Assembly (NCBI GenBank): GCA_023375675.1
Contig: JALQBC010000001.1
Coordinates: 124,001-188,000 of the forward strand
DNA: 64,000 nt
Direction of reading: 5' to 3'
Source of the DNA: Cytospora piceicola
Lineage: Eukaryota; Ascomycota; Sordariomycetes; Diaporthales; Cytosporaceae
The position numbers and the translations under genes are program-made. The notes under the pieces were generated by a model. That model was given only the letters and a program-made list of their open reading frames with translations, searched no databases and was not told where the DNA came from. This document shows positions 1-9,399 of this stretch, in pieces. Positions within the stretch are counted from its first letter, which is position 1. Each line of letters opens with the position of its first letter.

Positions 1-698
1 GTCAGTGCTGCGCTTACACTATTGTGTTCAGAACGGAGATACGGAACGAATGTATATCTTTGTTGAGATCAAGCATGGCCCAGGAAGGCAATGAACAGGT
101 TTGTTGGGTATGAAGTACTTGGCTTAAACAACCCATGTGAGACTAATATCAAGTAATCGTTCAAGCTGGAGCACCCCACTAGTTTAGCTACTGACACATA
201 GGGAGCCCTTCTATCCAGAGACGGGATATTTAATATGCACAGACACGTTTCATTCTTTTTTCTCTTTACCACCTTGTCTAGCCCCATTTGCATCATCGGA
301 GATACCTTGTCAGCCGGGTGCGCGATTCTCGCATCTCCTCAGGAAACTAGAAAATCCGTCCGCTGGAAAAGCAAGCGGTGTCGCGCGACTATTTGTATGC
401 TGCGATCTTTCCTGAAGCTGGCAAGGCTGTCTCGCATGCTTGCAGATGTTCTCTTGAGTGAGATTGGTGCCCGCTCGAGTGGCAGACATTCTTCCTCGTT
501 GAGCATCGTATCTCCATCCGATTGGATTCATATTCCGTTTGTTGGGCGCAGAAGTAATTTGGCTGTCCTCGCCCAATATTATATAAGCCCCGGGCGAACA
601 AGCACCACTGCCTCTGTCACTCCATTTCCATCTGTCATTTTCCAAGCAACTTGGCATTCTTTCATTGACATCCATCCTCTCATTGGCGTTCTGTCGAA
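1..698. other. Upstream region, no gene recognised
   Basis: No open frame here looks like a protein I know. The last 130 bases read as the promoter and leader of the exonuclease-like gene that starts at 699, with a CCAAT box and a TATA-like element. The rest is unassigned. Confidence 0.5.
573..586 (+). promoter_or_regulatory. CCAAT box plus TATA-like element
   Basis: CCAAT lies at 573-577 and TATATAA at 580-586, about 113 bases before the ATG at 699. The spacing suits a short 5' leader for the exonuclease-like gene. This is motif reading only; no transcript start is visible. Confidence 0.45.
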
Positions 699-1658
699 AT
701 GGCTGCTGCTACTTCTGCAAACTGTGTTGTCTCATCCATGATGGAGCTGACGACTTTTCTTTCCTCAATTCCCCAGGACAGCACACTTTACCTGGACCTG
801 GAGGGAGAAAACCTCAGCAGGAACGGGACCATCACACTTGTCACCATCCTCGTTCACCCTCAGAAGATGACTCGGATCATCGACGTCTTGACCTTGGGAT
901 CCTCGGCTTTTAACACTTCGTCCGCCGATGGAAGGTCTCTCAAGTCCATCCTGGAGAACCCCAGCGTTCCTAAGTGCATGTGGGATGTGAGAAACGACAC
1001 CGACGCTCTTTGGGCTCACTACCAAATTAGCGTTGCCGGGGTCACTGACATCCAGCTCTTGGAGAACGCGTCCCGCCCAGTCTATTGCAACAAGCAGCGC
1101 CTCAGCAGTCTTGACAATGCGATCCGCTATGATCTCAACTTGGGAAACATGGACCAGCAACTGTGGCTACGGACAAAGCAAGACATTCGCCGTCTCATGC
1201 CTACCGGCATCTTCTCCAAGCGTCCAATGGACGCCAAGACGATCGAATACTGCGTCAACGATGTTAAGAAACTGCCAGATCTGCAGGCGGTCTACATGAA
1301 GAGGATCACGCCTGACTGGCTCCGCAAGGCACAGAGGGAGATGGAGTGGCGCTTGACCGAGGCTCGGTCTCCAAATTATCAACCTCAGTCACAGGAGAAC
1401 GTCTTTGGGCCATGGCGTTCCGAACCAGTGAGTCGCAGGTCAATTGAGGATGAACTAGATGACTGGCGATTGGCTGATATGGACGAAGCCCAGAAGATTG
1501 AGGATGAGCTAGATGACTGTCGCTGGGCCGATATGGAGGAAGCCCAGAAGATTGAGGATGAGCTAGATGACTGGCGCTTGGCCGAAATGGAGGAAGCCCA
1601 GAAGATGGAGGATGAGCTAGAGAAGTGTCGGGATGCCGAGATAGACCGACTGTATTGA
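699..1658 (+). CDS. DEDDy-type 3'-5' exonuclease-domain protein with C-terminal acidic repeats
   Basis: A single-exon frame of 319 residues. Residues about 28-205 fit the RNase D/Werner-type 3'-5' exonuclease fold. Exo I is DLEGE (Asp33, Glu35), Exo II is NDTDAL (Asp102), and Exo III is YCVND (Tyr184 and Asp188, the YxxxD form). All four acidic metal ligands and the tyrosine are present, so hydrolysis of RNA or DNA from the 3' end is plausible. No HRDC or helicase domain follows. Instead residues 249-319 are four 18-residue acidic repeats beginning IEDELDD, likely helical or coiled. Fungal genomes hold many such stand-alone exonuclease-domain proteins, mostly of unknown substrate. The start was chosen as the first ATG in frame, just after the CCAAT/TATA signals. 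No signal peptide is seen. Confidence 0.82.
   Translation: MAAATSANCVVSSMMELTTFLSSIPQDSTLYLDLEGENLSRNGTITLVTILVHPQKMTRIIDVLTLGSSAFNTSSADGRSLKSILENPSVPKCMWDVRNDTDALWAHYQISVAGVTDIQLLENASRPVYCNKQRLSSLDNAIRYDLNLGNMDQQLWLRTKQDIRRLMPTGIFSKRPMDAKTIEYCVNDVKKLPDLQAVYMKRITPDWLRKAQREMEWRLTEARSPNYQPQSQENVFGPWRSEPVSRRSIEDELDDWRLADMDEAQKIEDELDDCRWADMEEAQKIEDELDDWRLAEMEEAQKMEDELEKCRDAEIDRLY
1443..1658 (+). repeat. Four 54-bp coding tandem repeats
   Basis: The unit starts at 1443, 1497, 1551 and 1605. It encodes an 18-residue acidic motif (IEDELDDWRLADMDEAQK in the first copy). The first three copies differ by a few substitutions; the fourth is degenerate and ends at the stop codon. Unit length keeps the frame, so copy number can change without breaking the protein. 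Confidence 0.9.
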
Positions 1659-2347
1659 TTTTGATGACTTGTGGGAAGAGGGTACTCGATGTTGATGGCG
1701 TAGGTCTCTTCGACGGGGGCGCTTTCACAGTTGCTACGGGCCACCGGGGCTGAATGTCATTTAAATGTCTATCTGACCTGAGTGTCAAGGAATAGCAGTG
1801 ACATTATTGCAGAAATCATTTATCATGTGGCCCGATTGTTCTATCATATATTGATTCGTCAGTCTATTGATTTGTCTCATGTTCCTTGTGCTGTCCTGGT
1901 TTGTTCCAGATATCATCCGTTATTTAGTCTCCTTGGCGGGACAACCGCGTTGCTGTTTCGAGGTCCGGGGAGCACATGCTTGGTTTGATTGGTACTTGCT
2001 TGGACTAGTAACTCGGGTCAGACACGAGTGTCAGGAATGTCCGAATGTGTATCATATACTACTACACGGTATTCAGTGTAAGCGACTGTCCAGGTGTGTG
2101 TGGGTGATGACGTGGGGTTCGGGGACGTCATCGACAACAGTTGCCCGGAGCAAGTTGTGTGGCAACACATTTAAACCTTGGAAGAGGAGTTCCAATATCA
2201 ACTGCCCGATGATCCATCCCCCTTCCAGCCGACGTTAACATATCTCATAACAATGATCTGGCCGTTTTTCTATGCACCACCGTCCCGCTTCCAAGCATAT
2301 TTCATACACCGATACTACGCTACATTTGTTATTCTGCACATTTGACA
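1659..2347. other. Intergenic spacer
   Basis: No supportable gene. It holds the 3' flank of the exonuclease-like gene and the upstream region of the next gene, including an inverted pair of TGACGT half-sites near 2106-2132. Confidence 0.5.
2106..2132. promoter_or_regulatory. Inverted pair of CRE/ATF-like half-sites
   Basis: GATGACGT at 2106-2113 and its exact reverse complement ACGTCATC at 2125-2132 flank an 11-base G-rich spacer. TGACGT is the half-site recognised by ATF/CREB-type bZIP factors. The element ends 215 bases before the ATG at 2348, a sensible promoter distance. It could also form a hairpin. Confidence 0.35.
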
Positions 2348-3580
2348 ATGTCACGAGACCGAGTCGATCGAGCCGACAAGAGTCGCGGCCGGTATCGCCA
2401 TGATACACACCGTAGCAAGCGTGACCATGCAAACACATCCGTTGATAGCGGTTACGGGGGCTCTGCAACAGCGACACCCAAGGTCTCTCGCGAGGATGCA
2501 CCGCGGGCTTATCATGTTGAGTCCGCCAGGGGTCGTATCAGATCCTCAAGGCGAAAAAGTCCATCTCGAGGACATAATGGCCTCGACGAGCAAGATGGTG
2601 GTCACAACAAACACCAGGATATAGATAGCGATACAGACTACGACCCCAGGGACAAGTACTACATCGACGTGAATGAAGACGAGTATGAGAACATATCATT
2701 TCGAAACGGCGAGGCCCGCACATCAAGAAGAGATGGCCATGCAAAGAAAGATAGGTCGAGGAAAGAAGAAAGTGACACCTCAACTGTCAATGGATGGAGC
2801 ACTCGCAATCGCTATATGGGCAAATCTTCACCTGTTCGACGTCGGGATCGAGAATCCTCTACTGGAAGCGACCCTTGTGACCGAAGAAAAAGACATTCCT
2901 CCGGAAATGCAGACACCACCAGCAGTCGAGCAGACAGTCGGGATCGACGAGGTCCAGACTCCCCATCCAAACCACGCTCCAACGCATCTGCGGCATCTCA
3001 CTCTCGTCACGAATCAAATTACCGTTCACTATCACCAATACCGTCCGAGTGGGGAGACTCTGACGATGCGTCGTCCACCGTAGCACGACCACGCAAGGCA
3101 CAAGCATCCAGTCGACGCGGTCCTCGTGACAATGACAGTGGGAAATCAAGAAATGCCCGCGACGCAGCCGCGGGTTTGGTAGATCCGGACGGCGAGACTG
3201 CAAACTCGTTTCTGCAGAAACTGACCAAAGGCATCGACGTCAAGTCCGTTGGCAGGGTTGGGCTTGATGCTGCCGCCGTGGCAGCTATCAAGGTCGCAGT
3301 CGGGACGCGGATCCCGTGGCAGCAGCGCATTCCCAAGACGATTGCCGCGGGCGCTGCTGCTGCCATCATGGACTTCGTCGTCAAGAAGACGTCGTTCCAG
3401 CCTAAAGGGACAATTGGAACCATCTTTGCGAGACAGTTCGTGGAGATTATCCTGGCCAACCTTGTTGTAAACCCTGTCAGCGCCAAGATTACTGGTGCGG
3501 CACAGAATTTTACGGGCGGAGGAAAGACGGCGTTGGGAGGAAGAAGGGGCGCTGGTGGTGGTGGTAAGACAAGGAGATGA
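2348..3580 (+). CDS. Uncharacterised basic, disordered protein with conserved-looking Ala-rich C-terminus
   Basis: A single exon of 410 residues starting at MSRDRVDRADKSRG. An in-frame TTG two codons upstream was not used because ATG is available. Residues 1 to about 270 are rich in Arg, Ser, Asp and Lys with many RS, RD and SR pairs, and are probably disordered. Residues about 280-385 are different: an Ala-rich, mildly hydrophobic stretch (GLDAAAVAAIKVAVGTR, then AAGAAAAIMDFVV) followed by FARQFVEIILANLVVNP. It looks folded, helical and possibly membrane-associated. The extreme C-terminus is Gly/Arg-rich (GGRRGAGGGGKTRR). I recognise no family. The RS-rich half invites comparison with RNA-processing factors, but no RNA-binding domain is visible, so function is left open. 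Confidence 0.7.
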   Translation: MSRDRVDRADKSRGRYRHDTHRSKRDHANTSVDSGYGGSATATPKVSREDAPRAYHVESARGRIRSSRRKSPSRGHNGLDEQDGGHNKHQDIDSDTDYDPRDKYYIDVNEDEYENISFRNGEARTSRRDGHAKKDRSRKEESDTSTVNGWSTRNRYMGKSSPVRRRDRESSTGSDPCDRRKRHSSGNADTTSSRADSRDRRGPDSPSKPRSNASAASHSRHESNYRSLSPIPSEWGDSDDASSTVARPRKAQASSRRGPRDNDSGKSRNARDAAAGLVDPDGETANSFLQKLTKGIDVKSVGRVGLDAAAVAAIKVAVGTRIPWQQRIPKTIAAGAAAAIMDFVVKKTSFQPKGTIGTIFARQFVEIILANLVVNPVSAKITGAAQNFTGGGKTALGGRRGAGGGGKTRR

Positions 3581-5437
3581 CAAGTGGCGGTTATGCAATG
3601 GAATTTGAGTGAGCAATGTTGTTCTAGATAATATATCAAGATTCAGGGAAATGATAGGGGTATCTCAGTGAAGGGTATCACAATAAGGAGTTATTTGAAA
3701 ATCACTATGCCAACGTCGCCATCAAAGATCCATTCGGGTTATCCCAAGGACATAGACAGCTGACGGGAACCACAATACACATGCCCAGGGATTATAGAAG
3801 CAAGGTCACAATGAAGAACGGTCGGAGACATGAATTTGGCACCTTGACAACCACACAAAATATAGAAACTACACTCGTGCTTCATGACTTTCGCATTGAA
3901 CCGTTGACAGCTTCAATACTGTATACGTGAGGGTGAGTCGTCTCTCGTGAGACCCATGATGTTAGTATCGAGATGGCTCAACCGTACTGGACAGTCGGTG
4001 GTGCTGGCACTTGGGCTTAGAGTCAGGGATATACTGTGGAAGAGGCATAAGTCACATTCCGATATGAAACATCACATGCTCCTCCTGCCCAGACAAGCCA
4101 GTAACGTCGCCCAGCAGGCCTCCAACGGTATCACCCAGGGCCCTCTACCCATTGCCCTGTTTCACCTCATCACCCCCCTGGCGAACGCCCAGTCCTCCCG
4201 TGACACTGTCAACCAGACCTCCAACAGTATCACCCAGACCACTAACTGTACCCCCCAGGGCCGCGAGCTGCAGTGTGTCCTCTTGAGTTGCTGTCCGTTC
4301 GGCGACGTTGTTGGCGTGACCTGTGGGCTGATCATCAGATTCATTGACATTTTGTAGTGGTTGTTCTGTGTGCTATGGTATTTGTTGGGGCTCATCTTAT
4401 CAGGGCGTTGGCCATGCCAATGAGACCTCGGGGGGAGCAAAGAAAGTATATGAGAAAAGCATGATGGCTGTGGGGATGCTGCCGGTGGAATCGAAATGAT
4501 GGGTCTGTATCATTATGTGGAAGTAATGAACAAATGGAGCGGTACCCAGACCAACTGAAGAAATGAAACTCGTGTAGTAATAACTGGAGACTGGTCGACA
4601 GTGGCTTGATTTCTCCCCGAAACTCATCGCTTTGCGTGGGAAGATGAGGTATACTTGTGATGATGATAAGAACAGAAAAGATATAGAGGACAGAGGGGAA
4701 TGGGTGAGTTAATTGCATACTTAAGTAGCTTTCTATGTATCACACGGTAGCACCACCCAGCACATTGTTTTCATTAATGATGCATCAATAAGTGGTCATA
4801 CCCGGGTGGTCGACACGATAGATCAGTCTCCCTGACAGCCTGACAGAAAATATTGGCCCAGGCGTTGAACGTTTGATCAGCAGCAAACCTTATGGACTTA
4901 TTTGCTCAGGAAACCCGTGGGCCAAGCCTTCGCCAAACTCGAAAAGTGAAGATTACCACCAAAGACCCACAAACGGAGGAAGGAAACCGTCAGAGATCCC
5001 TAAAACACAGCATCTCATGTTTGACCCCGTCAGGGATACTCAACATGCGCGCATTGATATAAGCCTGGGGTTGAGCCTGCGCCTTAAAATAGTCGCTGCC
5101 GTTGTGTAGATATCCGCTAGCGAAGTTCAGCAGGATATGGAAATCTCTTGTATTCCTGGCGTATGTATCATCCCTGGAGGCCTCGAGACAGTTCGTCCCG
5201 ACTTCGCGTCCAAATTGACCCAATCCAAATATGTGTGCTCCAGCCCCCAAAGCAATTTGCAAGACACCCTGATACTACTAATTCTACACAAGGCTGATGC
5301 CTACAGATGGAATGGACAACTCCCGAGATGATACTAAGCGCTTAAGTATAGCAGTCATTCACCAAAGGTCAACTCGCCTGGGCTGGGCACATAGAGGCCA
5401 TTAGCCCTGCACACAAGGTCCAGGTTCGAGCACCAGC
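3581..5437. other. Convergent intergenic region
   Basis: It separates a plus-strand gene ending at 3580 from the minus-strand RTT106 gene ending at 5438. The largest frames here (for example 3947-4357 plus) have no domain, compositional or splice support. I see nothing else that can be named. Confidence 0.5.
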
Positions 5438-7153
5438 TCACTCTTGTTCCTCCACGTAACCCTCTTCCTCACCGCCCTCCTCATCATACCCTTCCGCCTC
5501 ATCGTCGTCCTCGTCATCATCATCATCATCATCATCATCATCTCCCTCGCTTGAATCCCCCTCCCCTTCACTCTCTCCCTCGGAGCCCGGATCATAGTCC
5601 TCTTCTTCGTCATCCTCCTCGTCCTGCAACATCTGCTCCGCCTTCTCAAGCTCCGTCATGTCTTCGTCGGCACCCGCAGCTTCAGCGTTCGCACCCGCCG
5701 CGGGCGCAGCATCACCTGCGGCGACAGCAGCCGCACCCTTGGCGTTCTCTCGCAATTGCCGTTTGGCGCGCCGACCCTCCGCCATGGAGCGATTGTGCAG
5801 CCCGTGTCGTCGGACATAGGTCTCGTCAATGCTCTGGTAGTCCTCCTGATCAATCATGGAAAACTCAATTTCCTCCGTCTTCAAGCCATCATCGTCATTA
5901 TCGTCCGTCCATGGTGCACCGGGTTGTTGTTGATTCGGGCTCTTCTCCTGCACCGGCGCATGACTCACGTCCACCTCGACCACCATATTGAATGTTCTCT
6001 GCAAGACATTGACGTATGACACGGCTACAATCCTATCGACAGGTAGGAACAGTAGAGGTTTCTTGAATCCCCACAAAATGCCATTCGGCAGGAAGAATAG
6101 GTATCCGTCCTTGCTCCCTCTGAACGCCTTGACATGTACAGCCCTCTCGTTAGGCCGGTGTGGTTGCCGCACCATACTGTGAAACACGCGGGGGTCCGTA
6201 CCCACAATGGTCGCGGTGGTGTTGCCCACGGACTGCAACTGTGAGTTGATGGCCCAGTGCATCAGGGAGCTGTAACTATCGGAAACCTGAGCGGCAGTCT
6301 GTGCGGCGTACCCAGCAACGACGCCTGGTTTGGGGGCGGAGGTGGGTACAGTGAAGACGAGAGGTTCGAAATCGGCGGGCGGAAAGGTTTTGGTGGAGGC
6401 GAGTGCTGTGTTGCGAGGGAAGAGGATGTAGTTGTATTGGAGCTGGGATTTCTCGGGAATCGGGGCGTAGAAGACATATTCTGTGCCACAAATATTTAGT
6501 CAACAACCCCGTTGGACCTCCTGCGTGCGAGAAACGTACCGATCTGACTCCAGTCATATACCATACCCTGCACCGGGGTGGTGGTGCCAACCTGCTTTGT
6601 GTACAAATAGTTCTTGGTGAAGCACAGGTCATACTTCTTCCTCTGTGGGATGGACACGCTGACCTCCTTGACCTCGAGGAGGATGACCTCCTTGGCTGCT
6701 GCGTTTGCCATGTCTATTAGCAGAGAGTCGGCGCCCGAGGCTGGTGCCTGTTGGGTGCCCGTGGTCGCAGGTTGGGTAGGTGGTGGAAGCATGCCATGTT
6801 CACTCTTGGTTCCATTTTCCACAAGGGCGGCGCCATCTTCGCTGCCATCTATCCGCCTTCGTTTTGCGCTGGGTTCGGCTGAGGGTGGGTCGTGGAGGGG
6901 GAGTTGTTGCTGTTGCTGCTGTAGCTGTTCGGAGACGAAGCTGGCGATAGAGTTGAAGAGGGTTATGCGCTCGGGAGTGTCTGTGTAGGTAGGAGGCCAT
7001 ATGTCAGTTTCTGATGGTTGGGAGCAGAAGCAGGAGCAGTGACGAGATGCCACAGATATACAAATACACACCTGCAGCGTCCTGAATGCCCTCGAGTATG
7101 TCCGGGCGGGTTGCAAAGACGAGGCCGAGCCTCTCGTTGTCGAGAGTGGCCAT
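5438..7153 (-). CDS. RTT106: Histone chaperone Rtt106
   Basis: Three exons on the minus strand: 7153-7072, 6980-6540 and 6480-5438. Introns are 91 and 59 nt, GT-AG, both phase 1. They join into 521 codons with no interruption. The product begins [20 protein letters not shown]. After a Gln-rich linker (about 45-60) and a basic KRRR patch comes a double PH-type core (about 120-400) containing [17 protein letters not shown], typical of Rtt106/Pob3 PH modules. The tail from about 438 is strongly acidic with a run of Asp. Rtt106 binds H3-H4, prefers H3 acetylated at K56, and deposits nucleosomes behind replication forks and in silent chromatin. Fungal orthologues are about 450-550 residues with the same acidic tail. 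The start codon was chosen because exon 1 splices in phase; an in-frame ATG 11 codons upstream is less likely. Confidence 0.88.
5515..5541. repeat. Trinucleotide run coding poly-Asp
   Basis: Nine CAT units on the plus strand read as GAT-type codons on the minus strand and make the Asp run in the acidic tail of Rtt106. Such runs expand and contract in phase. Confidence 0.85.
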
Positions 7154-7827
7154 TATCAAGAGGGTCGCAAGAGTGAATAGTGGCAACTGAAAATGTGTGT
7201 ATCAGACGAGTCGACCCGCGATTTCCAAGGGGTCAAGAATGGCAGCCCCAGATCTTGTCAAGCTGATTAAATATCGTTGTGCATATGCGACATGTGCTTT
7301 TGGTGTTGAAGGACCGCGAAAAGTTGGATGTCGATTTAGCGCAGCGTGTGAACAGACGCGTGAAATTAGCGCCAATAGGTCAGTCAGGGGGTTCTCTCCG
7401 TTCTAATTATGTAATCAAGACGAGGGAAGTTTTGGACTTGATTTTGTTCTTGATCTCTGTCACTTCCTTCTCTTTTCTTTTATGTATGAATGAATCCTTT
7501 TGCCAACAAAGCGTAAGACCGGGGCATCATCTAGCGACACGACGACGGGGTGAGAACCGTCTTTCAATCTCTAATTGGCCACTTCCATAAGTACCTAAGG
7601 GAGCAGGCTCCCCACAAGTCACTGCTGTCTCGATAAACCGATGCCATTCCCGAAGTCACTACAGTACACCAGTATTTGGATACTTAAGTACCTAGGTAGG
7701 TAATGCCTGTGACAAGAGCTGTAACCTCGATTGGCAAAAATTGATATTCTATGGATATCTAGACAACACAGATAGATCTGAACTTTTTTTGCTGTTTTCC
7801 CATTCCCAAAACACCGTGTCAAACTCA
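7154..7827. other. Spacer between RTT106 promoter and lyase 3' end
   Basis: No gene. It is the upstream region of RTT106 and the 3' flank of argininosuccinate lyase. It carries one full TACCTAGGTA palindrome at 7689-7698. Confidence 0.5.
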
Positions 7828-9399
7828 TCACTGTGCAGCCATCTGGTTTAGAACCTTGACCTGCTCCAACACACAAGCTTTGCTCGTGCCTCCCTTGGCG
7901 CTCCTCATCTCGACGCTCTTCTCATAGTCAAAGGTATCGGCAATGTCCTCCTCGAACCTCTCATCCACACTCCTCATCTGCTCATACGTCAACTCGTTCA
8001 TGGGCGTGCCCGTCTTCTCGCTCAACGCCACGCACTGTCCCGAGATGTGATGCGTCTCTCGGAATGGCACTCCCTTGCGCACAAGGTAGTCCGCGACATC
8101 GGTCGCCAGCATGAAAGGGTCCAGAGCAGCACGCATCTTCTCCGGTTTTGTGTCGAGAGTGGACAGCACGCCCTCGGCGATCTGGATGCTGTCACCCACC
8201 GTCTTGACGTGGTCCAGCATGGGCTCGACCGACTCCTGCAGGTCCTTGTTGTATGTAGAGGGCAGGCCCTTCAGGGTCATCATGAAGCCTGCCATGTGGC
8301 CGAACGCACGCCCGCTCTTGCCACGGAGGAGCTCCAGGCTGTCGGGGTTCTTCTTCTGCGGCATCAGCGAGCTGCCGGTCGAGTAAGCGTCCGCCAGCCT
8401 GACGAAGCCGAACTCGGCGGAAGAGTAAATGATCAGATCCTCAGCCCATCGGCTGATGTGCTGCATGAGGAAGCTTCCCCACTGCAGCGTCTCCAGGACG
8501 AAGTCACGGTCCGCCACGGCGCCCATCGAGTTCCACAGCAGGCCCTCGAAGCCCAGCTCCTGGGACATCATCTCCCGGTCGATGCCGAAGGGGTTTCCGG
8601 CCAGCGCGCCGCAGCCGAGGGGACTCCGGTTGACACGCTTGCGGATCTCACGCAGCCTCTCCAGGTCGTTGGCGAACGCGAAGCCGTAGCTCAGCATCCA
8701 GTGGCTCCAGCGGATGGGCTGGGCCCTCTGCAGATGTGTGTATCCGGGCATGACGTAGTCGACCTCGGCCTCGGCCCTCTGGGCAATGACCTTGAGGAAG
8801 CTCGTCAGGTAGCCCTCCAGCTTGTCCAGCTCGTCCCGCAGCCACAGCCGCATGTCGGTGGCGATCTGCTCGTTGCGGCTACGGCCCGTGTGCAGCTTTC
8901 CGGCGACGTCCTTGCCGATGATCTCGCCCAGCCGGCGCTCGTTGGCGGTGTGGATGTCCTCGTCGGCGCCGGGGATGACCTTGAAGGTGCCGTTCTCCCA
9001 CTCCTTCTCAACCTCGAGAAGGCCAGCCTCGATCTTCTCGAACTCGGCCTGAGTCAGACGACCGGCCTTGGTGTTGGCGCGGGCGAAGGCGATGGAGCCG
9101 AGGATATCTTGTTTGTGGAGGACATTGTCGAAGGAGAGGGACTCGTTGTACTGCTCCATGAGGGGGTCGAGGCCGCCTGTGATAATAAGCCAGGGTGCTG
9201 GTTAGCCTCCATGGTCTTTTTTTCAAAGTGCTAGTTTGGTCGAGAAGGGGGCGTTGAAGGACCAATTGAGCTCTGTAGATGGCTTTAAAAGCTTCAAATA
9301 CCCAGTCCCAATGCATTGGTCGCTTTAAGAACAAGGAAGCCACCTACCAGTGAAGCGGCCGCCCCAGAGCATATTCGCCTTCTTATCGTTGGACGCCAT
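7828..9399 (-). CDS. ARG4: Argininosuccinate lyase
   Basis: Two exons, 9399-9348 and 9176-7828, separated by a 171-nt phase-1 intron, give 466 residues, the normal size for the family. The first exon encodes [17 protein letters not shown] and exon 2 continues [13 protein letters not shown]. Motifs: HTGRSRNEQ (113-121), [10 protein letters not shown] (162-171, with the catalytic-region His) and the superfamily signature [11 protein letters not shown] (285-295, mobile catalytic-Ser loop). The enzyme cleaves argininosuccinate to arginine and fumarate, the last step of arginine synthesis, and acts as a cytosolic homotetramer. The symbol follows yeast usage. All conserved signatures are intact, so it should be active. 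The 395-codon open frame on the opposite strand is a codon-bias shadow. Confidence 0.96.

Noticed and set aside
3947..4357. 136-codon frame with repeated Asn/Gln/Thr text
   Set aside because: No domain, no clear promoter or splice signals; the internal similarity is short and may be chance.
8047..9234. 395-codon open frame on the plus strand
   Set aside because: It lies antisense to argininosuccinate lyase and arises from third-position GC bias; its translation is Val/Leu/Gln-rich without domains.
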